Shown piece by piece: positions 33,613 to 43,534 of a stretch of DNA of 64,000 bases; positions within the stretch are counted from its first letter, which is position 1, and each line of letters opens with the position of its first letter. The stretch spans positions 1,295,714-1,359,713 of the forward strand of contig NW_006920418.1 in assembly GCF_000344685.1 (NCBI RefSeq), given 5' to 3'. The notes under the pieces were generated by a model. It was not told the origin of the DNA, searched no databases, and saw only the letters and a program-made list of their open reading frames with translations. The position numbers and the translations under genes were made by a program. Origin of the DNA: Gloeophyllum trabeum ATCC 11539. Its lineage: Eukaryota > Basidiomycota > Agaricomycetes > Gloeophyllales > Gloeophyllaceae.

Positions 33613-35464
33613 TCAGAGAATATGCCAGAGATCACTCCTGTTCTTGAGCCTGCGCCGCTTTGCAGCGTGCACGATGAATGAGGAGTACAGGCCGCGTTTC
33701 TTGAGAGACCCGCCCAACCGAGGTTTGCTAAGGAAAAGACATTAGTTCCGCTACGCTACACGGCATCAAGGGAAAGAGAGGACTCACCATGTCTTAGCAT
33801 TTCCAGCAATCGACGGGGATGCGGTGGCGCTTGGAACAGACTGCTCGAAGAGTTTCGGTGGGCCAGTTGGTAAGGACGTGGTGGTAGGGAGAGTGGGAAG
33901 TAACGACAGTGATAAAGATAGTGATGCCACGCGCGACGGGGACGGAGATGACGAAGAAGAGGGTTGGTTGAGTAAGATGGTCGTGAACGTGGAAGGGGGG
34001 ATCGGCACAGACGCGGAGGCAGAGGTAGATACAGAGGCACTGGTGAGCGATGCACTTGCAAAAGAAGATGAAGACGAAGAGGAGACTGGCGCAGATGCAG
34101 TAACGAGCACTGTGCTTGTCACATGGACAATAGCCGTGGACGTCGTCATCACTGTAATAACCGACGGCGACGAGCCAGCAGTTGCATTTGTCGTTGCTGT
34201 GCTTACCTGGCTGGCACTGGCAGTCGGAGCTCCACTAATGCTTGTATTGGCGCTCTGGCTTCCGGGATTGGAATTGAGGATGGGCAGAGATGCGTTGGGG
34301 CTGGGTGGGGGAAGCGATATGTACGAGTCTATGAAAATATCATCTTGAGCGCCATCCTTAAAGTTGTACAGGTCCGTATAGAACGGTGGCGAGTAGGTCC
34401 CTTCGAACATCTGTCCGCCCCAACAGCTTCAGTTGCGCTTCACAGCTTAGGGATAAAGCAAGTTTACTGACGTTGTTACTCTCCTTCTGGAACCAGTAAA
34501 ACGGCTGTTTCGCGCCGTAGGTGCAATTGCCTGGAGATGCTTCCATCTTGCCGTTGGTTGGGTCCGCGCCACAGCGGCGGGGGACCTGTGGCTTCGCGAG
34601 AGGGACGGTGGATTTGGCATCAGTGACGTTACATTGGAATCCGTTCATATAATCTGGAACGTATGTCAGCATAACTTATGCTTTCGAAAGATAGGCCACC
34701 TACTCTGTTCACCGCCGCTGTCGGGCTGTGGGGATGAAATAAGTAAATATGAGGCATCCTCACCGGCATACGACGACATACGGAATGTATCCAGAACCAT
34801 GCACAGATACAACCGCCAGGCGGACAGGGTGGCATGCGCTCAGGGACTTGGAAGTCCGTAAACCTGTTCCAAACGCATGTCTGATTTACGCTGAAGACGG
34901 CGAAGTCCTCCGGCTGTACGTCGGAGACGTTGCTCTTGTACGCGATAGCGAGGGAACAGCTAAATTTTGCGCGCAGAATGTAAGGATCTAGAAAGACAAC
35001 CGCGGTTATCAACTTACCCTTTTACATCGCTGATGCCAGTCGTGTGGTACTCCGAGGGAGGGCTCCCCGGACAGGGATCGTTCCCGTTCTGTATATTCCC
35101 GCCTTCGGAGGAAGCAAAGTAGGACGTGGCGGACTTCGTGCAGGCAATTTCCATAGTGGCAGGCTTGCCCGCAGGAAGCTCGAACACGTCTTCTGGGTGC
35201 GGCGGATGGTCCAGGTGGCCATGAAACCACCACTGGTCGAAGGTCATCGCCATCAAGGGAGAGACGGGTCGGTTGTCATACGAGTAGGTCTTGTCAGTGA
35301 CATTAAATCCCCACATCGAGGGGTGGAAAGGGGCTGGAGAGTCCCAGTGTGATGAGGTGCGAGGTTCTCCGAGGGTAAGCAGTGAAAGTTGGCGTACCCG
35401 CATGGCCAGCAGCGAGACCAGCTAGGCTGGTGAGCGTGAGTGTTAAGATGATATTGTAAATCAT
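33613..35464 (-). CDS. AA14-type lytic polysaccharide monooxygenase
   Basis: Seven exons (35398-35464, 35018-35333, 34782-34959, 34704-34725, 34472-34653, 33788-34410, 33613-33727) give 500 residues. A signal peptide ([20 protein letters not shown]) is cut before His, leaving a mature N-terminal histidine, the first ligand of the copper histidine brace. The body matches the family pattern of xylan-active AA14 oxygenases: [27 protein letters not shown] (second His), [33 protein letters not shown] and [15 protein letters not shown], with many conserved Cys. The enzyme would oxidatively cleave xylan coating cellulose in wood. Behind the catalytic domain is a long Ser/Thr/Pro-rich region, then a C-terminal segment of about 38 residues with one Cys and several Lys/Arg. 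Exon 4 is only 22 bases. Confidence 0.9.
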
Positions 35465-36129
35465 GTCCTATGCAATCAAGAAGACTTTTGGTGAAATTAT
35501 TGGAGCGTATAGTCGTGAGCACGAGCAAGTGTGGCGGGTATATGAAAGGGTATAAATGTCGTAGGTGTTCAAGAGAGCTTCGTAAAAATAAGCGACCAGC
35601 GCGTTAGACAGAGTAGACCAGGGACAGGTATCGAGGGGCTTCAATATCATGCTGGCACTTTATATTTCGATAACAAAAGCCGTTGACGGCAATGAAGGTG
35701 AACAAAAACTAAACACGGCGAACCTATTGTCGGTCGGGTGTGACGGCCGCCCTGTCACATTCGCCGACTGTCACACGAGTTCGGCACCGAGTCCCGCTTC
35801 TTGCCCCAGCTTCTAAGCCACATAGTCCCTAACTCCCTACTTCTGGCTCAGCAACACGGCGTGCATACAGGTGCATACCCGTTGGGCGCATGGGGTGCCC
35901 CCACCCAATTGATGGTGGCCGATCGGGACACGCGTCCCTCCATTTTTGGGAAAGTCATGCCATGCATTTCTACACTACACAGCTACAGTACACGTACGAC
36001 AACAGGATGGCAGCAGGCGAGCATTCCGTTAAGCTGTTACATGGAGGGTTTCCTACAATAAACGTACAATCAATGCATCTCACAAAAGGACTCGTGAATT
36101 CCGTAGTAAAGTCTGGCATCGCACTTTGC
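35465..36129. other. Promoter region of the AA14 gene
   Basis: No coding sequence is seen. It is upstream of the AA14 gene and downstream of the MARVEL gene, both on the minus strand. On the minus strand a TATAAAG lies at 35664-35658, about 195 bases before the AA14 start codon, and is a candidate TATA box. Plus-strand frames here are chance. Confidence 0.45.
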
Positions 36130-37319
36130 CTATGCTTGCACCTGCTGCACAAAAGGCGCACCCCCGTTCATGCCCGGCTGGATGACGATCGACTCGCCGG
36201 GATTCTGCCTGATGACATAGGGCATTTGTCCGCCCCCCATCATGCCAGGGTACACATACGTCGGTTGGCCGTAGCCAGGCATCATCTGGCCGTTCTGCGC
36301 GTAGCCGTCGGAGTATTGGTAGGGCCCTGGGTAGCCCGGGTACTCGCCAAACCAGGGAAGCTCGATGATGGGCTCTTGCCAGGCGTAGGGTCTGCCTAGC
36401 ACTTGTGAACGACCGGTCAATGCGATGAGAATTATTAGGTAGACAGCGACTACGAGAAAGACGTTAGCGGAGTCTAGTACCAGGGGGAGAAGTACTCACG
36501 AAGGATGAAGGTCATCCATGAGAATGCTTCCACCACTTTTGTTTCGTAGCAGTATGCTCGTGAGGAGACTGGAAGCGCGACTAAGCGATATGAACCGCAC
36601 CGACAACCCTACGACTCACTTGTTCCAGTATTCGTGGTGGTTCGTAGAGCATCAGTCAAGGCAGAGCAATCAGTATGCCCTTGTAGGTCGCTAGATCACG
36701 GTGGAATTTAAGTTCTAGGCTCATACCATGCGAGTACACCTGCCCACTCACTCATACCACGCGCCCATGGCTGCAATATCAATATGCAACCAAGCATGGT
36801 CAGCACTTGATGATAAAACATAGGAAACAACGACAGTACCTAGCCATAAGACTGCCAGCACGAACAACCAGAACGCTTCAATCCGAGGTTGAGACCATAC
36901 TAGTCTGAGGTACGATCGAGATCGTGCCATGATCGAGAATAGCGAAGAACGGCATTGATCATGTTAGATCCCTCGGACAGCACGTAATAGGGACGACGAC
37001 TCACAGCACAATGAGCACTAGGATGGTCAAGGACGACACAACCAGGGAGAAAATCGTAATGTCCGCTTTTATGCAGATATTTCGGAGGCAGATCACCAGT
37101 CAGATCAGGTTGCAATGCGATAAACAAGTCGGGACCCACCTGCATGATTTGGCAAAAACTCGTGCCCAAAGTAGGCTGAAATGCCCAACACAACCGCAGA
37201 GAGAATGAGGACCGTCACTGGTGAAGATCGCGTCAAGACGTTGATCCAACCATAACCTCGCCGACCGCTCCGATCTCACCGAAGCCGGTCGTCCTACGGT
37301 TGGCGAAGAGAATAGTCAT
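36130..37319 (-). CDS. MARVEL-domain four-helix membrane protein
   Basis: Many small exons start at an ATG at 37319 (TILFANRRTTGF then splice). The joined sequence shows four hydrophobic segments: VTVLILSAVVLGISAYFG; DITIFSLVVSSLTILVLIVL; IEAFWLFVLAVLWLA; and FSWMTFILLAVYLIILIAL. Before the last one lies a short loop with Cys (DCSALTDAL, YCYETKVVEAF). This is the layout of fungal MARVEL proteins, which sit in plasma membrane or vesicle membranes. The cytoplasmic tail after TGRSQVLGRPYAW is rich in Pro, Gly, Tyr and Gln. Internal exon ends are less certain than the overall assignment; the longest single exons are 36130-36450 and about 36840-36910. Confidence 0.75.
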
Positions 37320-37831
37320 AAGACGGATGCGGAGAGGATGGGGGCGCCAGTAGATAGCTGTGGGGGTAGCGCAAGGCTGAGTGACACGGTCTGCGTCCTC
37401 GAGGCAGGAAACAAGTCCCCGTGTTGTTCATGTCCATTCGAACTTACGGCATTCGGTACCGGTTCAGCCCGCCGCTTAGATTAGATCGATTTGTCCGACA
37501 TTGCCTCCCAAGTTCGTGCAGATCCACCATGAATATCTGCATGCAATCACTCTGGGCAATGCGCGCGGTTCACAATTCAGAAAAGCCAACTCTGGGGAAT
37601 GTCTCCCGGTATTAATCAGTTATTCGCACTTGTCAACCCCAACCGCGAGCCTGAGTACGGTCAGCAGCACAGCGCCTAAGGCTAGCCCAATAGTTCCGAA
37701 CTGTTCGTGGTACAGCAAATCGTTTACGATGTGTACCAAGCGCCGAGGCTATGACACCACGGGTTTATCTGTCTCGCTCGCTCAAAGCACACGACCCTTA
37801 CTATCCTTGAAGGGATCGCCTCGAGTATCGC
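37320..37831. other. Divergent intergenic region
   Basis: It separates the MARVEL gene (-) and the helical-domain gene (+). Several short frames exist; none is recognisable. An upstream non-coding exon of the plus-strand gene could lie here. Confidence 0.45.
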
Positions 37832-39712
37832 ATGGACTTCGGTATCCTGAACAGTGCAGTTAAGCTGATCATCAAGGGCAAGAATGCCGTTGATGAGGTG
37901 GGTGCTCACATGTAGCCCTTGGAGACCGTCTCGTGTCAACGACTCATTATCCAGGTGGATGAAGACTTCGGGAATGCTGAAGACCTCTGTCAAGAAGTCT
38001 TGGATATGTGGGACAGCGTGGAGACCCTGGTGAAAAAATGCGAATCGCAGAGAGTTCATCCAGATTTACGCCAGCGCTTAGTGGATCTTCAGGCGTGAGT
38101 AGAATATCGATTGTGGGGTCCTGGAGTGGTCACTCACTATTGTGCTTTCCAATCGAAAAGAGAGATGGAACCGTTATCAACAAAGTGTAAACAGATCCTC
38201 AAGCTGAAGGCACGGCCCAATGCCAATCTGCAGATCATATTGCGATTCCAAGGACAGAAGTTGAAGAGAACAATCAAAGAAGTCAAGCAGAGGCTTAGCA
38301 GCTTGGTCGAGGCTTTCCAGGTTAGCATTTCATCGGTCATAAAGTTGCCTTCCTTGATTCATTTGGTCATCATAGTTGGAAGAGTCCGTAGCCTCCGGAA
38401 TGAACCAATACGAGCAAACGGCATTGTTACGAGACCTGAACCAGGCAGTTGCTGAGGTTCTTCAAGAGCTGCGAACAAATAGAACCGAGAATAAGGGTCA
38501 GGAAAGTAGCACTCTCAGCCAAGTGAAAGGCGACTTTCATGACCCCGAAAGGCGACATAGCGACCGTAAGCCTAGGAAAGTAAGTGATCCTTGGCTTTAT
38601 CCTCATACTGAGGGCGCTCAATACGCCTGCATTGTTTTCTACAGAGAACGAGCGACCCCACGTTAAGAGTGCCATCGCATGTTAACGGAAAAATAACGCC
38701 AGTCATCCCACCTCCAAGACCGGCTAGCATGCACGCAGACCCGGGCCAGTCTAAGCCGCATCCGAGCCCCTGGCCATGGCATGCGCACGCTTCGGCACGG
38801 TGGTATCCACCTAGCATAGCACTGACACCCGCGTCGCCTTCATATACGGCTGTTGCGGATCCATGGCAGAGCGGATACATGCAGCTATTCCCACTGTTAC
38901 AGGGTCCAATTCATGCACTGTCGCCGCCGCCGGTGATACTACCATATCCACATGCTCCATCCATAATTTTCTCCTCGTCATCGAGCTCTTACTCAGAATC
39001 ATACCAGGCGGAAGGCGGGACCATTGTTCACAAAATAGAACGCGGGGCGGTGGGTGGTGGCAGTGGTCATACCAAGGACGCGCCCAGGAAGCAGGGCCAG
39101 GCAAGGCGAGGAAGGAGCTCTTCAGTCGCACCTGAGAAGAGGTCGAGTAGCCAAGTAGAGGGAGCGAACAAAAAGCCTGCCCCTGGCGCCGATACGTCAA
39201 AGGAGAGCGGATCCAAAGATAAGGAGTCAGATAAAGCGCCACAACGCCGGCGGGCTGAACAAGCTGCTGAGGCTTCGTCGAAGACTGAAACAAAACCCTC
39301 CGGTCCAGCTGCCCCCAAACCACAGGCTGGAGTGAAGAATTCAAAAGGCACAAAGGCGAAGAGGGTATTAGAGACATCAGGCAAGGAGCAAGCCAAGGCG
39401 GACACGAAACTCAGGACCAAAGGAGACCGTCAGGAGTATCCGACAGATGATCGCAAACATGGTTCTGGGCAGGCGGCAGCGGAGAACGAACACAATACAT
39501 CCATAGCTGCGGGGAATCCGAAAACTGATAAGTCAGGTACAGAGTCCGCGTCGGAGCCAACGCAAGGCAAGACGGGATCCAGAACGCGGGACTCCATACC
39601 TCAAGCAAGCAAATCCGTAAGGAAGAAGCCTGCCGGGGATAAATCGGACACGGGAGCACCTAGGATAGAGGAGAAATGGACGAACAAGACGGAAACTCGA
39701 CAAAAGGAGTAG
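37832..39712 (+). CDS. Helical-domain protein with long disordered basic tail
   Basis: Five exons (37832-37897, 37955-38094, 38161-38320, 38376-38579, 38645-39712) give 545 residues. The first 150 residues are predicted by eye to be amphipathic helices: GILNSAVKLIIKGKNAVDE, VLDMWDSVETLVKKCE, LRQRLVDLQAEMEPL, LKRTIKEVKQRLSSLVEAFQ. This spacing recalls the four-helix N-terminal domains that Agaricomycetes place before NACHT or kinase modules, similar to MLKL-type bundles; that comparison is inference. A short charged linker follows, then a Pro/His/Ser-rich part and some 200 residues rich in Lys, Ser, Gly, Ala and Glu. No enzyme domain is present. A second open frame runs on beyond the stop codon (see findings). 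Confidence 0.7.
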
Positions 39713-40041
39713 GCCAAGGGGACTACGGAAAGCGCCAGAGGAAGAACAACGAAGCCACCGGAGCAACGGGTGGAAGTCCGGATGGCCCAGGAAGCAAAGA
39801 TATGCGGTCTATGAGGACTGAGGGACCGGTTGTCAAGAAGTCTTCCAGCAATCAATCTAAGAGCGCATAGATATGTCGGGTATAGGTTGCGTACCCCGAA
39901 TTTATAGTATGCTGTATAACAACCATCCGATGAGTCATGCCATTCACAGATTCAGGATGTACGAGAGCACTGAATCTCTGCTCGGATTCAGCAAAGGCAC
40001 GGGGACATAGCTTGAAAGGGCAGAAACACAAAGCGACCTCC
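39713..40041. other. Convergent gap
   Basis: This is the space between the stop codons of two convergent genes. It contains the end of a shifted plus-strand frame (39676-39870) with the same Lys/Ser/Gly-rich composition as the preceding gene, and otherwise nothing recognisable. Confidence 0.5.
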
Positions 40042-41077
40042 TTATCGCAGTGCACCGCTTGCTTCTTTCACCAACCTCTCCGGACAGATTAATCTGAACC
40101 TATCTCCAACTTGACCGTACTCCGCGTTAACCTCGCCTCTCTTAAACCGCCTTGTCCTCGCTTGCTCCCTGCCAGAGACGACGGCTTCAATGAAAGCTTT
40201 GGCGCCCTGCAAGACTGGAAGAGCCTCTTTGAAAGCTGTCGCATGTCCGCAACTGACGCGGATAACTGTTCCCCTGGGTTGCCCGACTTGTCGATCTTTG
40301 ATAAAAAGTATCAGGAAATCCACACTGTCCAGCCAGTCTCGAATCGAGCCTTCATTGGGAAAGATAATGGGCTCTTCCTCATAGAGCGTATCTCCTATGT
40401 ATATTACGCTCTCTTTCTCGTCCCAGATAGCGAGAGAGTCGGGCGTGTGCCCGGGTGTGTGAAGAACAGTGAATCCGAGGTCCTGTAGTCCGTCACTTGT
40501 AGAAGGGGCAGCGATGCGGTGGAAGTGCGGAACCAAGACTGGCGTATAACGTGGCAAGCGGATATGCAGAAAGTTGCACAGAGAATGCTCAGGGAGGTGG
40601 GTGGGGGAGAGAAAATGAGGGTCATATGACGAAGCGACGATCCTTGCGGCGCCATTGGAGCCAACGCAGAACGGCTCAATGCCCACTATCAGGAATAATG
40701 GTTAAAACACAGCAAGAGTGTGTTCGTTTAGCAATCTTCTATAACTCGTTGAGATTGAACTTACAGATATGATCATAGTGGCAATGACTGAGAGCAACGA
40801 TATATCCGAAACGGCCCCCATCATTCAGCGGCCGATCATGGTTACTTGGAATGTCCACGGTCTCCAGAAAATCTCTGAGCACCTTTACTTCGACATCTGG
40901 TCGAGAAGAAACCCCTCCGCAACCGGTGTCGATTAGGAGTATCGTGTTCGTTTCAGGCCGAAGAATAGCGTAGATATAAGGATGCTCCGAGTAAACATCA
41001 TGCGTTTCGATGATGAGAAACGTATGAGGAGAGAAAGCGCTGCAACTGAACGCATATCGGGGGTTGTCTCGAACCAT
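40042..41077 (-). CDS. Metallo-beta-lactamase-fold hydrolase
   Basis: Two exons (40765-41077 and 40042-40685) give 318 residues. The metal site motifs are all present: HCHYDH (the HxHxDH motif) at the end of exon 1, the third His in LHTPGHTPDS, the bridging Asp in IYIGDTLYEEE, and the last His in SCGHATAF. An earlier strand, LLIDTGCGG, is typical. These proteins bind two metal ions, usually zinc, and hydrolyse thioesters, lactones or related bonds; the substrate cannot be told. There is no signal peptide. A short first exon upstream is possible, because family members often begin with 20-40 more residues, but I see no clear one. Confidence 0.85.
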
Positions 41078-41551
41078 GCCCCTGGCGTCTTAGATCCACA
41101 CCTCCTAAGCAATGCTGAACCGAAGGTGTCAGTGGTTTTCGGCTCACGACGAACTTCACCACTCACTTTATTTGTCACGATCGCAAATATTCACCTTGCG
41201 AACGGCTGAAAGAGACAGCGTGGGCTCGGTGGTTCTTGATATTCCACCATTTGATTCCCACCAATCTCATTCCAGTAAGACATCCCTATTCTTATCTGCA
41301 GCCTGAGAGCGATCCTGCATGCAGAAGCGCAGCTGACTATAGACAGATACAACATCAGCGGTGGGGAGAAATGTTCAGGGAATGCGAATATATTGATTCC
41401 GCGTGCTGTTATTGAGGGGAGAGGAACAGGCCAAGCTAGGAAGGAAGGATACGTAGAGGAGAATGCAGAAGTAAAATCATCATAGGGCAGTACAACGGAT
41501 GATGCAAACCCATGCAAGTCGTAGCATACGAGTCCGCGGGCACATACACGG
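41078..41551. other. Intergenic between two minus-strand genes
   Basis: It holds the promoter of the metallo-beta-lactamase-fold gene and the 3' end of the MYND gene. Frames of up to 132 codons (41191-41589, minus) overlap the MYND coding end and have no family likeness. Confidence 0.5.
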
Positions 41552-42390
41552 TTATCGACGATACTTGTGCGGCTGAATGCCATTCTCAATATCGCGCAGC
41601 AACTCCTCCTTCCAGTTGAGAAGCCGCGGACCCTTGAGGTTCTTCAGAGAGCCGAAAGGGACTGTCTGAACAGCGAGCTGTTTACACTCCACCATAGCTG
41701 CAGCGCACGATCCCCTATTCATGCTCTCACTCTCATCCTGCAGCTGTCGCACCTGGTCAAGTGACTCAGGCCAGGGGGCAGGCCAGGTCTTGGCGTCCTC
41801 AACGTCCACTGGGTATGCGTCTGTCGCTCGGAAATACTTGCCCGGTGAACCATCGTGGTCCCTACGGGCCTCAAGCTTGATATAGAGGACCTGCTTCCGA
41901 CTGAGAGAGATATCTGAATACAGATCCAGAGCATTGACGGTCGCCCACATCATCAGGTTTGAATGAAACTTGACCCATTTCTCGAGACGTTTGTCAAGCT
42001 CGTATAAGGAGATGCCGTCTGGGAGGATCAGGGATTCTAGAATTCCCAAAGGAGTGTCGGCATGTTCTTTAAGGGCCTTAGCCAGATTATTATTGTTCGA
42101 GCATGCCTGTTTGTGCGACTTGAGAATGCGAAGCTCATTAGAGGGCACACCGCCTTCGATCAAGCATTTGCCACCCACCTTCCAATCCGCTTTCTGACAC
42201 TCCTTTGAACAATACGCCATGGCCTGTATATCGCATGCATTGGTCGTAACGTAGTACAGCTAAGATGGATATGCTGACTAGCCTTGCATCTTGAACACTT
42301 TTGCAATCGCTTTACTTCGCGACTGGCATAGCAGTAGTTACACTTAGGGATTTCAGACGCAAGAATATAGGGGATCGAGATCATATACAC
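41552..42390 (-). CDS. MYND zinc-finger protein
   Basis: Two exons (42283-42390 and 41552-42223) give 259 residues. The MYND finger is assembled over the splice: CNYCYASREVKRLQKCSRCK from exon 1 joins AMAYCSKECQKADW from exon 2. The cysteine spacing is right only with this junction. The intron (42224-42282) starts with GC, not GT. MYND fingers bind Pro-rich peptide partners. The remaining 200 residues contain SHKQACSNNNNLAKAL, as in many Agaricomycete MYND proteins, and a region with WVKFHSNLMMWATVNALDL; no SET domain or other catalytic domain is present. The start may instead be the ATG two codons downstream. The function is unknown. Confidence 0.85.
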
Positions 42391-43534
42391 ACTCTCAAAG
42401 ACTGCTTCGCTATGTGTGGTGGGTCGCCCTGAGTGCTTGCCATGAGATATAGTTGGACTCCCGTGGTCAATGCAGAAACGAGGGTAGGGGATAAGCGCTA
42501 TTGCCCCCTCGCAAGCCCATCCCGTTGTATTTACACATATTACTGTAATTTTCTACCTTTTCCGTTGTGTCGTTCTGACCCCCACCTCGCCCGTCTGTTC
42601 TGCCGGTCCCCCGGCAATCGCACGTCCCGCCCGCTTCGCACCTCTCGTCGCCGATACCCACTTCCACCATCTCTACCCGCCCCCCCCCACCCGCACATAT
42701 TCCAGTTTGCCTGCGCGACCTGTCTCCCGTTCCATATGGGGACATACCTAGTCAACCTGTCCTCATGATCGCCTCCTGCGTTGATATTAAAGTCAGAATA
42801 TTAAAATTTTGTGATGCAACTAACAATTACTCACTATATCTCTACATTCTTGTGCGTTCCGCAACGTGCCCCCTGCCTTGAGAATACCGCCTAAGACAGA
42901 CAAGTCATATTGGTTAATAATTCAGAGTGCAAAGGGGATACCTTGTGGTTAAGAAGAGAGTGCGTGCAAACGTTTTACTGCGACGCGACGACTTTATGAA
43001 TCGCGCGAGAGCGGCAAGTGATGTCATACCGCGATCACTGCAGCTAAATATACACCAACAACTTGAACGCGGTAGAGTCCGCGATTCAATCCGACGCGGC
43101 CGACGCGCTCACGCAGGCGACACGCGAGGCATGCGCTCACGCGACGCACTCGAGTGACTCGACAGCATCGCGTCCCCGTATGACGCACACCTGATGCAGG
43201 TAGAGTAGGTCGAGGGAGTGTCATGCAAGTGTCATTCAGCAGTCTGTGGCCTCCAAAATATACAGGTAAACATATGCAAATATATTTAAAGTATCTAAAA
43301 ATACGAAAATATTGTCGATTTCCACTGGGGATAAGCAGTGAATGTCCCGCCACCTGCGATGTGTGGCCGCAGAGAATGCACGATCTTGCAGCTTTGTACA
43401 TATTACAACTTCCCATGCCCGGGCTTGCTAAACGTACGATACATTACTACAGAAAGCAAAATCACAGTATCCAAATCTCGAAGCAACTTTGCAGATGCCA
43501 TGCGTGCATGCGCCAAATATCCAGCGGTGTAGGT
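42391..43534. other. Intergenic with strong composition shifts
   Basis: No gene is recognised. Three blocks stand out: a cytosine/pyrimidine-rich tract at 42540-42720 with a run of nine C near 42680; a CpG-rich block at 43030-43170 in which GCGCTCACGC occurs twice; and an A/T-rich block at 43250-43330. The left part is the MYND promoter. Confidence 0.5.

Noticed and set aside
33824..34348. Plus-strand acidic frame of 174 codons
   Set aside because: It mirrors the Ser/Thr-rich tail of the AA14 gene and has no independent feature.
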